Positions 51,364-60,709 of a stretch of DNA of 64,000 bases are shown one piece after another. The position numbers and the translations under genes were made by a program. How positions within the stretch are numbered: position 1 is the first letter of the stretch; the number at the start of each line of letters is the position of its first letter. Source of the stretch: Halobellus litoreus. GTDB lineage: Archaea > Halobacteriota > Halobacteria > Halobacteriales > Haloferacaceae. The notes beneath the pieces are model-generated. The model was not told the origin of the DNA. It searched no databases and saw only the letters and a program-made list of their open reading frames with translations. Where the stretch lies: assembly GCF_024464595.1 (NCBI RefSeq), contig NZ_JANHAW010000001.1, positions 62,001 through 126,000 of the forward strand, in the 5' to 3' direction.

Positions 51364-51768
51364 ATGGGGACCAACGAGAACACCGAGACAGCCGAACGGG
51401 AGCCCGAAGAGGCGGCCCAGCGGGTGAACTTCTCGGTGAACGTCGAGGACGGGGCGACCGTGATCACGATGCGCGGCGACCGCGACACCGCCGTGATCGT
51501 CCGTTCGGCGTCGGGCGAGCGGATCTACCTCCCGCCGGAGGACTTCCAGCGGGAGGCCGAACCGAAGACCGACAGCCCGTATCAGGCGGCCCACGACGAG
51601 AGCCCGTACCGCGGAACACAGCGGGAGAGTCCGTACCAGGGCGCCGAGAGCGACAGCCCGTATCAAGCGGCCAGACAGAGTCTGCCGAGCGAGGGCCTGG
51701 TCCCGACGGCCGACGGCTACCGGATCCGACACCCCGAACCGGTGACCGACGTTCGCGTCTTGCGATGA
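51364..51768 (+). CDS. hypothetical protein with four 9-residue SPY repeats
   Basis: The 134-residue acidic protein has a beta-rich domain (VNFSVNVEDGATVITMRGDRDTAVIVRSASGERIYLPPEDF), then four tandem repeats of D/E-S-P-Y-Q/R with exact 9-residue spacing (Ser71, 80, 89, 98; bases 51571-51678), and a C-terminal segment TADGYRIRHPEPVTDVRVLR. No signal peptide. The Tyr/Ser-rich repeats look like modification or binding sites. Function unknown. Confidence 0.65.
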   Translation: MGTNENTETAEREPEEAAQRVNFSVNVEDGATVITMRGDRDTAVIVRSASGERIYLPPEDFQREAEPKTDSPYQAAHDESPYRGTQRESPYQGAESDSPYQAARQSLPSEGLVPTADGYRIRHPEPVTDVRVLR

Positions 51769-51851
51769 ATTTCACGGGGTGTGGGATTCGCCGGTGCGTT
51801 CCTCCCCTCCGTGCGGCGTCGACGCTTCATCATACTTACTCTCGTCTCGTA

Positions 51852-51884
51852 CCGCCGAGCGCCGTCGGCGGTGACGCTCGGCGG
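51852..51884. terminator. bidirectional hairpin terminator
   Basis: CCGCCGAGCG (51852-51861) and CGCTCGGCGG (51875-51884) form a perfect 10-bp stem with a 13-base loop between the convergent 51364 and 51907 genes. Confidence 0.6.
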
Positions 51885-51906
51885 GATAAAGCGAGCGTAA
51901 TCAGTA

Positions 51907-52950
51907 TCAGACGACCCGCTCGTAGAACGAGATCGTCTCGTCGACGACTTCGTCCCACGTGATGGGGTCGTACTCCGGGGCGCCGTCGAGCGCGAGTCCC
52001 CGCTCGATCCCCGTGGCTATCGACGTCGAGTCCGGCGTCACCTCGACGACGCAGTCGTCCGAGAGCACCTCGTTGACGCCGCTCCTCGTGGCGACGACCC
52101 GCGTCCCCGCCGAGAGCGCCTCCGTGATCGTGATCCCGAAGGGCTCGGCCAGCGAGGGCGAGACGAACAGGTCCGCCGAGGCGTAGTAGTCGCCGAGTTC
52201 CTCCTCGGGCACGTACCCGACCCATTCGATGCTGTCGTCGACGTCGAGCAGTTCCGCGAAGCGCTTCAGTTGGTCGGTCAGATGCCCCGAGCCGCCCATC
52301 ACGAGCGTGACGTCGTCGCGCCGGAGTTTCTCCATCGCGTACACGAGGTGTGCGATGCCCTTCTGGTCGGTGTGACGGCCGACGAAGAACAGCATCTCGC
52401 CGTCGATGCCGAGTTCCGCTTTGTAGTCCCGTCCGGTCGTCTCACACTCCGAGAAGCCGTTGTAGATCACCTCACAGTCGCCGCCGTACTGCTCTTTCAC
52501 GTCGCCCGCGGTGAGTTCGCTGACCGCGATGAGATGGTCCGCGCGGTCGGCGAGCCGCCGCTCGGTTTCGACCTCTCGCTTCGGCGGGTCGATGTTGCGA
52601 TCCGCCGACAGCGAGTGGAACGTGGTCACCCACTCGACGTCCGTGTTCGACTTCGCGCGCGACCCGGGACCGTAGCCGAACCAGTCGTGTGTGTGGATAA
52701 CGTCGGCGTCCTCGGCTCGTTCGGCGAACGTCGAACTCATCCGACCGACGCGGGTGATGATGTCACCGTCGCCCGTCGGCACGCCGATGATCCCGTCTCG
52801 ATCCGCGGGCGCGTACTCGGCCGGGAGCACGAGCTCGACGTCGAGGCCCCGGTCCCGCATTCCGTCGAACAGTTCCCCGACGTGGGTGTCGAGCCCGCCG
52901 CTCACGTTCGGCGGAAACCCCCACCCGAGCATTAGGACTTTCGGCGACAT
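51907..52950 (-). CDS. glycosyltransferase family 4 (GT-B)
   Basis: The 347-residue enzyme has MLGWGFPPNVSGGLDTHVGEL at the start, VIHTHDWFG in the middle, and the donor-binding half with FFVGRHTDQKGIAHLVYAM and SLAEPFGITITEALSAGTRVVA (the E-x7-E motif). Resembles glycogen-synthase-like GT4 proteins. ATG at 52950 is used; the longer upstream frame adds non-conserved residues. Probably makes a surface or storage glycan; acceptor unknown. Confidence 0.88.
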   Translation of the reverse strand: MSPKVLMLGWGFPPNVSGGLDTHVGELFDGMRDRGLDVELVLPAEYAPADRDGIIGVPTGDGDIITRVGRMSSTFAERAEDADVIHTHDWFGYGPGSRAKSNTDVEWVTTFHSLSADRNIDPPKREVETERRLADRADHLIAVSELTAGDVKEQYGGDCEVIYNGFSECETTGRDYKAELGIDGEMLFFVGRHTDQKGIAHLVYAMEKLRRDDVTLVMGGSGHLTDQLKRFAELLDVDDSIEWVGYVPEEELGDYYASADLFVSPSLAEPFGITITEALSAGTRVVATRSGVNEVLSDDCVVEVTPDSTSIATGIERGLALDGAPEYDPITWDEVVDETISFYERVV

Positions 52951-53069
52951 CGTGGTTCGATAGACCAGGTTCGTGTACATAAGTTCTATCCGTATTTCCG
53001 TCATAGTTCCTCTCTTCGTGGGCGTGTCACACCGAAATCCGCTTGACACCTCCGCGCGAACACCGCACT

Positions 53070-53750
53070 ATGCACGTGGTCGTCAACGCCGCCGCGAGCG
53101 CGGACGGAAAGCTGTCGACGCGTCGGCGCGAACAGGTCGAGATCAGTGGCTCCGACGATTTCGCGCGGGTCGACCGGCTCCGCGCGACGAGCGACGCCGT
53201 GCTGGTCGGCGTCGGGACGGTGCTCGCCGACGACCCGCACCTGACGCTCGACGACCCGAGCCGTCGCCAAGAGCGCGAGGCCCGCGGCGACCCGAGGAAC
53301 CCCGCCCGCGTCGTCGTCGATTCCAGCGGCCGCACCCCGCTCGATGCCCGAATCCTCGACGACGAGGCGACCACGTACGTCGTGGTCGCAGACGAGACGA
53401 CAGCGACCCGCAAAGCCGCGCTCGAAGACGCGGGGGCCGAGGTGCTCGTCGCCGGCGACGAGCAGGTGTCGCTGCCCGAGGCACTCGCGAAACTCGACGA
53501 GCGCGGCGTCGACGACCTGATGGTCGAAGGAGGAGGTGAAATCATCTACTCGCTGTTCGCGGCCGGTCTCGTCGACGAACTCTCGCTGTACGTGGGATCG
53601 CTCGTCATCGGCGGTCGAGACGCACCGACAGTCGCGGACGGGCCGGGATTCGTCGAATCCTTCCCCCGGCTGTCGCTGCGTGAAGTCACGCACATCGATG
53701 ACGGCGTGCTCCTCCAGTACGACGTTATGGGACGGCCTGAAGAGCAGTAA
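53070..53750 (+). CDS. 2,5-diamino-6-ribosylaminopyrimidinone 5'-phosphate reductase
   Basis: The 226-residue protein is a RibD C-terminal-type reductase: MHVVVNAAASADGKLS, the GVGTVLADDPHLT motif and MVEGGGEIIYS. Archaea use it to reduce the ribosyl side chain in riboflavin/F420 biosynthesis, with NAD(P)H. Its start is 119 bp from the divergent glycosyltransferase start. ATG at 53070 gives the family N-terminus. Confidence 0.92.
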   Translation: MHVVVNAAASADGKLSTRRREQVEISGSDDFARVDRLRATSDAVLVGVGTVLADDPHLTLDDPSRRQEREARGDPRNPARVVVDSSGRTPLDARILDDEATTYVVVADETTATRKAALEDAGAEVLVAGDEQVSLPEALAKLDERGVDDLMVEGGGEIIYSLFAAGLVDELSLYVGSLVIGGRDAPTVADGPGFVESFPRLSLREVTHIDDGVLLQYDVMGRPEEQ

Positions 53751-53922
53751 TCACCGAATAGATGCGCAACGACCGCATTAACCGCAAGGGACGTCGAATC
53801 GCTGACCGCCTGCAGTCGGCCGTTCGGACGAATAATCGGTCACAAACGCCGCCGGAGACGGTCGTGCGACGAGCGCCCCAACCCTCGAAATAGGTAAGAG
53901 GCTGCCGCCAATAGAACCCGGT

Positions 53923-54261
53923 ATGAGTACACCCGAAGCGACCGGCGCGCCGATCCACGTCGAGGGCGCAGACCACCTCGAAGAACTCCTCGCCGACCAC
54001 GACGTCGTTCTCGTCGACTACTACGCGGACTGGTGCGGCCCGTGCAAGATGCTTGAACCGACCGTCGAGGAGATCGCGGCGGAAACCGACGCGGCCGTCC
54101 TGAAGGTCGATATCGACGAACACCAGGACATCGCTCGCGACGCCGGCGTCCGCTCGGTTCCGACGCTGGAGTTCTACAAGGACGGGGAAGCCGCCGAACG
54201 CGTCGTCGGCGTCCAGGACAAGAGCGACCTGTTGGCCGTCATCGAACAGCTGTCGGGCTGA
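53923..54261 (+). CDS. thioredoxin
   Basis: The 112-residue protein has VVLVDYYADWCGPCKMLEPTVEEIA with the redox site WCGPCK, DIARDAGVRSVPTLEFYKDGE with the cis-Pro after Val, and normal thioredoxin length. Cytoplasmic disulfide reductant. Confidence 0.95.
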   Translation: MSTPEATGAPIHVEGADHLEELLADHDVVLVDYYADWCGPCKMLEPTVEEIAAETDAAVLKVDIDEHQDIARDAGVRSVPTLEFYKDGEAAERVVGVQDKSDLLAVIEQLSG

Positions 54262-54327
54262 TCCGACGGTTCACACGAGCGGTACCGAGCAGCGGGCAGT
54301 CCGGACTCTGCGACAGCCGCGCCCGGA

Positions 54328-54516
54328 TCAGGCAGACCGTTCGTTCGGAAGTTGTGCCACTTCGATGTCGTGGCCGGTCGACGACCGGTGTTCGTCGACT
54401 CGCTCTTCGGCGTCGGAAGCGCGCTCGGAGACGGACTCCGTCGGGCAGTCGTGACAGACGACGTGGTAGAGGTATTCTTCGTTCGCGTCCGAATCTGCAT
54501 CGAAGACCTGCGACAT
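54328..54516 (-). CDS. small zinc-finger-like haloarchaeal protein
   Basis: The 62-residue protein starts MSQVFDADSDANEEYLYHVV and contains CHDC with His nearby and HRSSTGHD, a likely Cys2His2-type site. Its stop lies near the thioredoxin stop (convergent). Similar mini proteins are frequent in haloarchaea. Function unknown. Confidence 0.6.
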   Translation of the reverse strand: MSQVFDADSDANEEYLYHVVCHDCPTESVSERASDAEERVDEHRSSTGHDIEVAQLPNERSA

Positions 54517-54765
54517 ACCCACACGGTCACCATCCGGTGGCTTAGTTAATCGCGAGTTAGCGTCGTCGAGTGAGACCGAAAGCGATCATTAATATCATAT
54601 TTTTACGTTCTGTCACGAAATAGAAAACGTATGTATCCCGTTGTCCGGTCGGATTAGGTCCCGGCCACCGCCCGATTCGAGACGCCCGTCGGGGGACGGC
54701 AGTCGGTACTCTCGCCGCCGGGGAAACGGGGAGGGCTTTTTACCACAGAGGAAGAAAATAGCGGT

Positions 54766-55491
54766 ATGATCTCACTTGACGAGGCCGTGACGGCGCGACT
54801 CGAATCCCACGGCGAGCGGTTCGAGGTACTGGTCGATCCCGACGCCGCTCTCTCGATCAAGCGTGGCGAGTTCGAGGGAGAATTGGAGGACGTGATCGCC
54901 GCCGAGGACGTCTTCGAGGACGCCTCTCGGGGCGACCGGCCCGCCGAGGAGGATCTGGAGACGGTGTTCGGGACCACGGATCCGCTGGAGATCATCCCCG
55001 AGGTCGTCCGCCGCGGGGAGATCCAAATCACGGCCGAACAGCGCCGAGAGATGCAGGAACAGAAGCGCAAGAACCTGATCAACCGCATCGCTCGCAACGC
55101 GGTGAACCCCCAGATGGACAACGCGCCGCACCCGCCGGAGCGGATCGAGCGCGCGCTCGAAGAGGCCGGGTTCCGGGTCGATCCGATGGAACCCGTCGAG
55201 TCGCAGGTCGACGACGCCCTCGACGCGCTCCGGCCGGTGATCCCGATCCGGTTCGACGAGGTGACCGTTGCGGTGCAGATTCCGCCGGAGTACGCCGGCA
55301 AGACACAGGCGCAGGTCCGGGAGTACGGAGACCTCGAACGCGAGGAGTGGCAGCCCGATGGCTCGTGGGTCGGCGTCGTGACGTTCCCGGCCGGAATGCA
55401 GAACGACTTCTACGATATGGTGAACGAACACACCTCCGGCGAGGCCGAGACGCGGATCCTCAAGGACAAAGACGAACTCAGCACGCGCTAG
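54766..55491 (+). CDS. SBDS ribosome-maturation protein
   Basis: The 241-residue protein has the SBDS layout: N-terminal FYSH-like domain with [68 protein letters not shown], and the C-terminal ferredoxin-like domain. The [18 protein letters not shown] stretch matches archaeal SBDS. It helps release the anti-association factor aIF6 from the large ribosomal subunit. Confidence 0.95.
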   Translation: MISLDEAVTARLESHGERFEVLVDPDAALSIKRGEFEGELEDVIAAEDVFEDASRGDRPAEEDLETVFGTTDPLEIIPEVVRRGEIQITAEQRREMQEQKRKNLINRIARNAVNPQMDNAPHPPERIERALEEAGFRVDPMEPVESQVDDALDALRPVIPIRFDEVTVAVQIPPEYAGKTQAQVREYGDLEREEWQPDGSWVGVVTFPAGMQNDFYDMVNEHTSGEAETRILKDKDELSTR

Positions 55492-55515
55492 ACCGACGCG
55501 ACGGCGGACCCGAAA

Positions 55516-55848
55516 CTATCCTTTCTTGAACCCGACCAGGAAGCCGCCGGTGAACCCCGCCGAGATCGACAGCGTCGAGAGGATCGTCGAGATCCAGTCC
55601 GGCGGCGTCCCGTCGGCCGCTCCCTGCGTGGTTTTCACGAGACCCGCCGAGAGTCGTTCCCAGTCGACGGTGAGGATGCCGCGGGACTCGAGGAACTTGA
55701 AGAGCGCCAGTTCGAGGCCGACGATGATCGCGATGATCTTCGCGACCTTCTTCGCCGCGAATCCGATGATCCCGCCGATGACCGCCCCGCTCCCGAATTC
55801 GAGGCCGAGTTGCGTCGGATCCAGCGACAGTTGCAACGGGTCGAACAT
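55516..55848 (-). CDS. FUN14 family membrane protein
   Basis: The 110-residue protein has the FUN14 pattern: LGLEFGSGAVIGGIIGFAAKKVAKIIAIIVGLELALFKFLESRGIL, then a second membrane part ISAGFTGGFLVGFKKG. It converges with the SBDS gene. Archaeal FUN14 proteins have unknown roles. Confidence 0.88.
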   Translation of the reverse strand: MFDPLQLSLDPTQLGLEFGSGAVIGGIIGFAAKKVAKIIAIIVGLELALFKFLESRGILTVDWERLSAGLVKTTQGAADGTPPDWISTILSTLSISAGFTGGFLVGFKKG

Positions 55849-55966
55849 ACCCGAAATCCTCCCCCGCGGTATAAGTCGTTTGTGGGGTTAAACCCGGACC
55901 GTAGCGGTGAGCGTCTGCCGGTCCGGCGTCGGTCGGTCGCCGCTGTGAGGGTCGTTCCGAGTCGCC

Positions 55967-56803
55967 TCAGTCGTCAGTGGGGGACGTCCCGGAAAGCGAC
56001 CCGCTCGCGCCGACGGAGACGATCGACTCGTTCGCGGCCACCCACCGGAGGAGCAGGAAGGAGAACACGTACTTGGCGAGGATGTCGAGTCCGGAGTACC
56101 CCCACGACGTGAGGCCCACCGACTGGACGAGCGCCAGTCCCTCGACCCCGACCGCCCAGATGATCGGATACCCGAGCCACAGGACGACGGTCAACAGCCT
56201 GAGCGTGTCGAAGATTTCACCCGTTCCGGCGTCGGCCGCCGCCTTCGGCCACGTCGTCAACAGGGCGTACAGGACGACGAGGAAGAACGTACAGCTGACC
56301 ACGTAGAACAGCCAGCGGAAGAGGACCGAAGAGGTGGTCAGCGCGGCCGCGAGGCCGGTCACACACATCCCGATGTCGGCCGCGATGACGGTGAACAGAC
56401 TCCCCGTGTCGACGTCGGCCAGCAGTCCGAGCGCGAGCAGGATCATCGGCGTCGAGAGCGCCCACGTGAGATAGCGCCCCCACTGGCTCATCACCTCTTC
56501 TCCGGCGAGAGCGTGTCCGGCGGGCATCTCGATGAACCCGACGGTGAGCCCGGACAGGAGCCCGAGGTAACTCGAGATCGATACGAGCGGAATCATCAGC
56601 GTCGCCCCCCAGATCAGGCGAGCGCGCTGCGAGGTGACGTTCCGACCCATATACACGAAGAGCACGATCGAAAGGCCGGCCAGCGCGATATTCACCCACA
56701 GCGAGGAACTGAGCAGCGCGTCCCCCTGGATCTGCGAGAACGCATCGCTCTGTGTCGCCTGCAGTAGCACGGCTGTCGCATCTACGGTGCTTTGCGGTAG
56801 CAT
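55967..56803 (-). CDS. hop: halorhodopsin (light-driven chloride pump)
   Basis: The 278-residue seven-helix retinal protein has WGRYLTWALSTPMILLALGLL, whose Thr-Ser-Ala triad in helix C replaces the Asp-Thr-Asp of proton pumps and marks a chloride pump. The retinal Lys is in SGLDILAKYVFSFLLL. Helix E-F loop and LLTVVLWLGYPIIWAVGVEG resemble the Natronomonas protein. An AT-rich stretch with TTTTATCG lies 20-30 bases upstream. The N-terminus is a normal length for the family. Confidence 0.95.
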   Translation of the reverse strand: MLPQSTVDATAVLLQATQSDAFSQIQGDALLSSSLWVNIALAGLSIVLFVYMGRNVTSQRARLIWGATLMIPLVSISSYLGLLSGLTVGFIEMPAGHALAGEEVMSQWGRYLTWALSTPMILLALGLLADVDTGSLFTVIAADIGMCVTGLAAALTTSSVLFRWLFYVVSCTFFLVVLYALLTTWPKAAADAGTGEIFDTLRLLTVVLWLGYPIIWAVGVEGLALVQSVGLTSWGYSGLDILAKYVFSFLLLRWVAANESIVSVGASGSLSGTSPTDD

Positions 56804-57043
56804 ACCCTATTGATATGTCTCAATACGATAAAAATCTTTTAGCAGATCGTCACTTTGCGTTCTCCAAAATAATAGATCGTTTGGCAACCCTGTCGTGCGA
56901 CCGCCGGCCGCTTCGAGGCGGTTGCAGACACGCGATCGCATACCGTCGGGGACTGAACCGAAACGGCCGCCGTCTCGACTCGGCCAGTGGCTCTAGCTGG
57001 CTCCGTCGAGACCGCGCGAGTTTCGAGCACGTTTCGATATCGG

Positions 57044-58123
57044 TCACTCCATCGTGACGAGCCCCTCGGTGGAGTTGAAGTGAACGCGGCGGTCCTCGCT
57101 GACAGTGAGACTGACCCGCGCCAGCGTCACCTCACCGGCCGGTCGGTCGATCTCGACGATCGAGCCACGAGTTGTGAGGTCGTCCGTCTGGATCCACGGA
57201 TCCGTGTAGTAGCCGTGCAGACGAACCCCGTTCGCAGTTTCCTCGACGCGCGCCCACCGATGTTCGACGGAGCCGGATCCGTACCCGGTTTCGACGGCGA
57301 CGAGCACGGATTCGGTGAAGTCCACGCTCGACAGACGCTGCCGCGCGGTTTCATCGACGGCGTCGAGATCGAGCAACGTATCCCGGGTCGCTTCGTCCGT
57401 GATGAGCGTCACCCAGTACAGCTCCCCCTCCGGGTCGCGGTGGCGCATCGGCGGGCGCGCCCCACCGCGACGCGCGACGGTCGTGAAATCGAGCGACGGC
57501 GTCGTCGCGATGGTCTCGCCGAGGTACTCTGCGTTCCAGTCGCCGCTCTCGCTCGGGTCCGCGGGCGTCTGCGGGCGTTCGATGGCCTGTGGCGGCGTAT
57601 CGACTCTCGGGTCGGCCGTGACGACCTCGGTATGCGGGTAGGCGATCGGCGTGAATTCGACCGTGACGTCGCCGCTGTCGGTGTACCTGATTTCGACGTA
57701 CCCGTCCACCCGCTGCGGCGTCCGCTCGACGTCGAACGCGACCTCTTTCAACACGGTCGTGTCGCCGACGGCGACCTGGACCGCGCGGGTCGTGCCCGGT
57801 CGTCCGATCCGCGGGAGCAACGCGGAGCCGCTCGGTCCGACGGTTCGCTCCTTCTCCAGGAGCACAGTCCCGTCGGTATCGGTGATTGTGACGGCGAACG
57901 ATCTCGGCACAGACGTGTCGTTATGGAGGAGCCCGTCGATCGAGCGGCCTCCGGCGCCACGGTCGGTCGACCTCCCGGTTTCCGCTTCCGCCGGCCCGGA
58001 ACCCGACTCCGTCGTGTCGGTGGTCGATCCCGTGGGTGTCGGTTCGGCGTCGGACTGAAAACAGCCGACGAGCGGCGCGGTGAGGGCGGCACCGGTAGCC
58101 GCGAGATACCTGCGACGATTCAT
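57044..58123 (-). CDS. haloarchaeal lipoprotein of unknown function
   Basis: The 359-residue protein starts MNRRRYLAATGAALTAPLVG followed by Cys21, a Tat-like (RRRY) signal with lipobox. A Thr/Glu/Gly linker and beta-rich domains follow (RSFAVTITDTDGTVLLEKERTV). No catalytic motif. ATG at 58123 is chosen; the larger frame upstream is antisense to the Lrp gene. The start is 106 bases from the divergent Lrp gene. Confidence 0.7.
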   Translation of the reverse strand: MNRRRYLAATGAALTAPLVGCFQSDAEPTPTGSTTDTTESGSGPAEAETGRSTDRGAGGRSIDGLLHNDTSVPRSFAVTITDTDGTVLLEKERTVGPSGSALLPRIGRPGTTRAVQVAVGDTTVLKEVAFDVERTPQRVDGYVEIRYTDSGDVTVEFTPIAYPHTEVVTADPRVDTPPQAIERPQTPADPSESGDWNAEYLGETIATTPSLDFTTVARRGGARPPMRHRDPEGELYWVTLITDEATRDTLLDLDAVDETARQRLSSVDFTESVLVAVETGYGSGSVEHRWARVEETANGVRLHGYYTDPWIQTDDLTTRGSIVEIDRPAGEVTLARVSLTVSEDRRVHFNSTEGLVTME

Positions 58124-58228
58124 CCCACCGTGACAGACTCCGGCCGGTAGTAAGTGCCTTCGGGGGACCGCCACGCTGAGAGGCGCAACATACAACCCAT
58201 ACGACGCGAAAGGGGTTCCAACGAACGT

Positions 58229-58714
58229 ATGGACGAACGCGACATCCGCCTGTTGAAGGCCATCTCGGACCTCGGGACCGGGAGCCCCGAGCGCCTGCAC
58301 GAGGAGACCGACATTCCCGTGTCGACGATCCACTACCGGCTGAACAACCTCAGAGAGGCCGGCATCGTCGAAAACGACCTCTACGACATCGACCTGGAGA
58401 AGGTCGGCCTCGGCGTGACGGTGTTCGTCGAGTTGCTCACCGATTACCACGGCTCGCACCACGACTTCGAGGAGAAGATCCTCGCGGTCGAGGGCGTCTC
58501 GCAGGCGTACTTTACGATGGGCGAGACCGACTTCGTCGTCGTCGCACATCTCCCCGATCAGGAGATGGTCGAACGGCTCATCACCGACCTCGAAACCATC
58601 GAGGAGGTCCGCCGGACGAATTCGACGTTCGTCGTCTCGACGCTCAGGCACAGCACTCGCCCGCTGCAGAACTACGACATCGAGACGCTCCTCGAGGAAC
58701 TGAGCGACGACTGA
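58229..58714 (+). CDS. Lrp/AsnC-family transcription regulator
   Basis: The 161-residue protein starts MDERDIRLLKAISDLGTGS with an HTH (ERLHEETDIPVSTIHYRLNNLREAGIV) and an AsnC-type effector domain (VTVFVELLTDYHGSHHDFEEKILAVEGVSQAYFTMGETDFVVVAHL). It probably binds a small amino acid or related ligand and controls nearby or distant metabolic genes. ATG at 58229 matches the family start. Confidence 0.9.
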   Translation: MDERDIRLLKAISDLGTGSPERLHEETDIPVSTIHYRLNNLREAGIVENDLYDIDLEKVGLGVTVFVELLTDYHGSHHDFEEKILAVEGVSQAYFTMGETDFVVVAHLPDQEMVERLITDLETIEEVRRTNSTFVVSTLRHSTRPLQNYDIETLLEELSDD

Positions 58715-58801
58715 GTCGGCGTCGTTTCGCGAGACCTCTCTACGATTCAAACCTCGCCGAGTTCCGGCGCTCCGCTCGCGACGTTGCTCGCGGAGTATGG
58801 A

Positions 58802-58822
58802 CGGGCCGGACGCGATTTGAAC
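58802..58822. repeat. duplicate of tRNA-Lys 3' end (att-like)
   Basis: The 21 bases match 58934-58954, the 3' acceptor/T-arm part of the tRNA-Lys gene, exactly and in the same orientation (ends in GCGATTTGAAC). No complete tRNA surrounds this copy. The two copies bracket 111 bp that contain no integrase. It looks like the scar of an excised or decayed tRNA-targeting element. Confidence 0.7.
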
Positions 58823-58933
58823 CGGAGCCAGACGGTCCGGGCGTGCGGCCCTCCGGACCGTTCCGGGCTGCGACTGGCAGGGCTGCAAATCGCGTCGTTG
58901 CCACTTCGTTGCTCACTGTCGTTCGCAACAGAG

Positions 58934-59007
58934 CGGGCCGGACGCGATTTGAACGCGCGACCGTCTGATTAAGAGTCAGACGCTCTGCCGGACTGAGCTA
59001 CCGGCCC
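58934..59007 (-). tRNA. tRNA-Lys (anticodon CTT)
   Basis: The minus strand folds as a cloverleaf: acceptor GGGCCGG pairs CCGGCCC, D-arm GCTC..GAGC, anticodon arm CTGAC-TCTTAAT-CAG-type with CTT, T-arm GTTCAAATC. Length 74. The CCA is not encoded. G discriminator. The plus-strand copy at 58802 repeats its 3' end. Confidence 0.93.
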
Positions 59008-59186
59008 ACTGCATCCGACCGTTTCGGTGGCGCGATTAAAGATGTTTCCTTTCGCTGGGGCGGGCGTCACCGACTCCCACGAACGATTTCGGCGCGAACG
59101 AGCGATGCGGAGACACCCGCTGCACCCCGAGGGTCCCCGGCCAAACGAGTGCTGTTAAGTGTCGTCCGACGCGAGGTACGCTAAGA

Positions 59187-60641
59187 ATGAGCGCTGGGGT
59201 CACAATCTCTTCGATGTCCACGTACGCCATCCTCGGGTGCGGGAGCGTGGGGTACGCCGTGGCCGAGGACCTCGTCGAGGAGGGGAAAGACGTCCTCATC
59301 CTCGACAAAGACGAGAGTCGCGTCGAATCTCTCCGCGATCAGGATCTGAACGCCCAGCAGACCGATATCGCCGACACGGACGTCGCGGACGCCGTCGCAG
59401 ACCGGGACGTCATCCTGATTCTCGCCTCGGACGTCGAGGCCAACAAGGCGGCCGTCGAGGCGATCCGCGGCCGGGGCGGCGACCAGTTCATCGTGGTCCG
59501 AGCCTCCGATCCCGTCTCCGAGGACGAGCTCGCCGAACTGGGCGCGGACGTCGTGATCAACCCCTCGGAGGTCATCGCCGACTCCGCGTTGCGCTCGCTG
59601 GAGTCCGGCGAACTCGAGTACAAGGCGCGGCAGCTCGCCGAGGTACTCGAAGGGGCCTCGGAGGGCCTTGCGGTGCTCACTCACGACAACCCCGACCCCG
59701 ACTCGATCGCCTCGGCGGTCGCGCTGCAGGCGATCGCCAGGGAGCACGGGGTCGACGCCGTCATCAACTACGACGGCGAGATCGGCCACCAGGAGAACCG
59801 CGCGTTCGTCAACCTCCTCGGGATCGAACTCGTCCCGCTGTCGGAGGGCAAACCGCTCTCGGAGTACGGCGCGGTCGCGCTGGTCGACCACATGAAGTCC
59901 GGCGACCCCGACATCGACGCCGAAGTCGACATCTTCATCGACCACTACGAGCCCGAAGAGGGGATCGAGGCGGCGTTCACCGACGTCCGCCCGAACGTGT
60001 CCTCGACGTCGACGATCCTCACGAAGTACCTCCAGGAGTTCGACCTCTCGCCGAGCGAGGCGGTCGCCACGGCGCTCCTGTATGGAATCCGCTCGGAGAC
60101 GCTGGACTTCAAGCGGGAGACGACGCCGGCAGACCTCACCGCGGCGGCGTACCTCTACCCGTTCGCCGACCACGACACCCTCGAACAGGTCGAGTCGCCG
60201 TCGATGTCCCCGGAGACGCTCGACGTGCTCGCGGAGGCGATTCAAAACCGGGAGGTCCAGGGCAGCCACCTCGTCTCGAACGCGGGCTTCATCCGCGACC
60301 GCGACGCGCTCGGCCAGGCCGCACAGCACTTGCTGAAACTGGAAGGCATCACGACGACGGCCGTCTTCGGGATCGCGGACGACCAGATCTTCCTCTCGGC
60401 GCGCTCGAAGGACATCCGGATGAACATCGGGAAGATCCTCCAGGATGCCTTCTCCGAGATCGGCGAGACCGGCGGCCACTCCACCCAGGGCGACGTCGAG
60501 ATCCCGCTCGGGATCTTCACGGGGATCGAGACGAGCGACGACAACCGCGACACGCTGTTGCAACTCACGGAAGAGGCCGTCCGGAAGAAGCTTTTCCAGG
60601 CGATGGGCGTCGATAGCTCCGAGAGCGGCAACGGAAGCTGA
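59187..60641 (+). CDS. TrkA-N / DHH-DHHA1 phosphoesterase
   Basis: The 484-residue protein joins a TrkA-N Rossmann domain (STYAILGCGSVGYAVAEDLVEEGKDVLILDKD) to a DHH domain (LTHDNPDPDSIASAVALQAIA) and DHHA1 (GGHSTQGDVEIPLG). DHH enzymes cleave nano-RNA, pAp or cyclic dinucleotides. The fused NAD-binding domain is a known archaeal arrangement; its role is unclear. A second ATG at 59214 begins exactly at MSTYAILG and may be the true start. Confidence 0.88.
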   Translation: MSAGVTISSMSTYAILGCGSVGYAVAEDLVEEGKDVLILDKDESRVESLRDQDLNAQQTDIADTDVADAVADRDVILILASDVEANKAAVEAIRGRGGDQFIVVRASDPVSEDELAELGADVVINPSEVIADSALRSLESGELEYKARQLAEVLEGASEGLAVLTHDNPDPDSIASAVALQAIAREHGVDAVINYDGEIGHQENRAFVNLLGIELVPLSEGKPLSEYGAVALVDHMKSGDPDIDAEVDIFIDHYEPEEGIEAAFTDVRPNVSSTSTILTKYLQEFDLSPSEAVATALLYGIRSETLDFKRETTPADLTAAAYLYPFADHDTLEQVESPSMSPETLDVLAEAIQNREVQGSHLVSNAGFIRDRDALGQAAQHLLKLEGITTTAVFGIADDQIFLSARSKDIRMNIGKILQDAFSEIGETGGHSTQGDVEIPLGIFTGIETSDDNRDTLLQLTEEAVRKKLFQAMGVDSSESGNGS

Positions 60642-60709
60642 GACCCGAGTTCGACATCAGTGCGCTGTGCGACCCCCGAGGATATGTGTTCACCCGCCGT
60701 AGGCCACCT

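Noticed and set aside
58784-58972. A 62-codon frame with repeated AGRDLN words
   Set aside because: It is the antisense translation of the tRNA-Lys 3' end and its duplicate, a known annotation artefact.
59159-60616. A 485-codon plus-strand frame overlapping the TrkA-DHH gene
   Set aside because: Frame-shifted shadow, Arg/Gly-rich. The 59187 frame has complete TrkA-N and DHH motifs.
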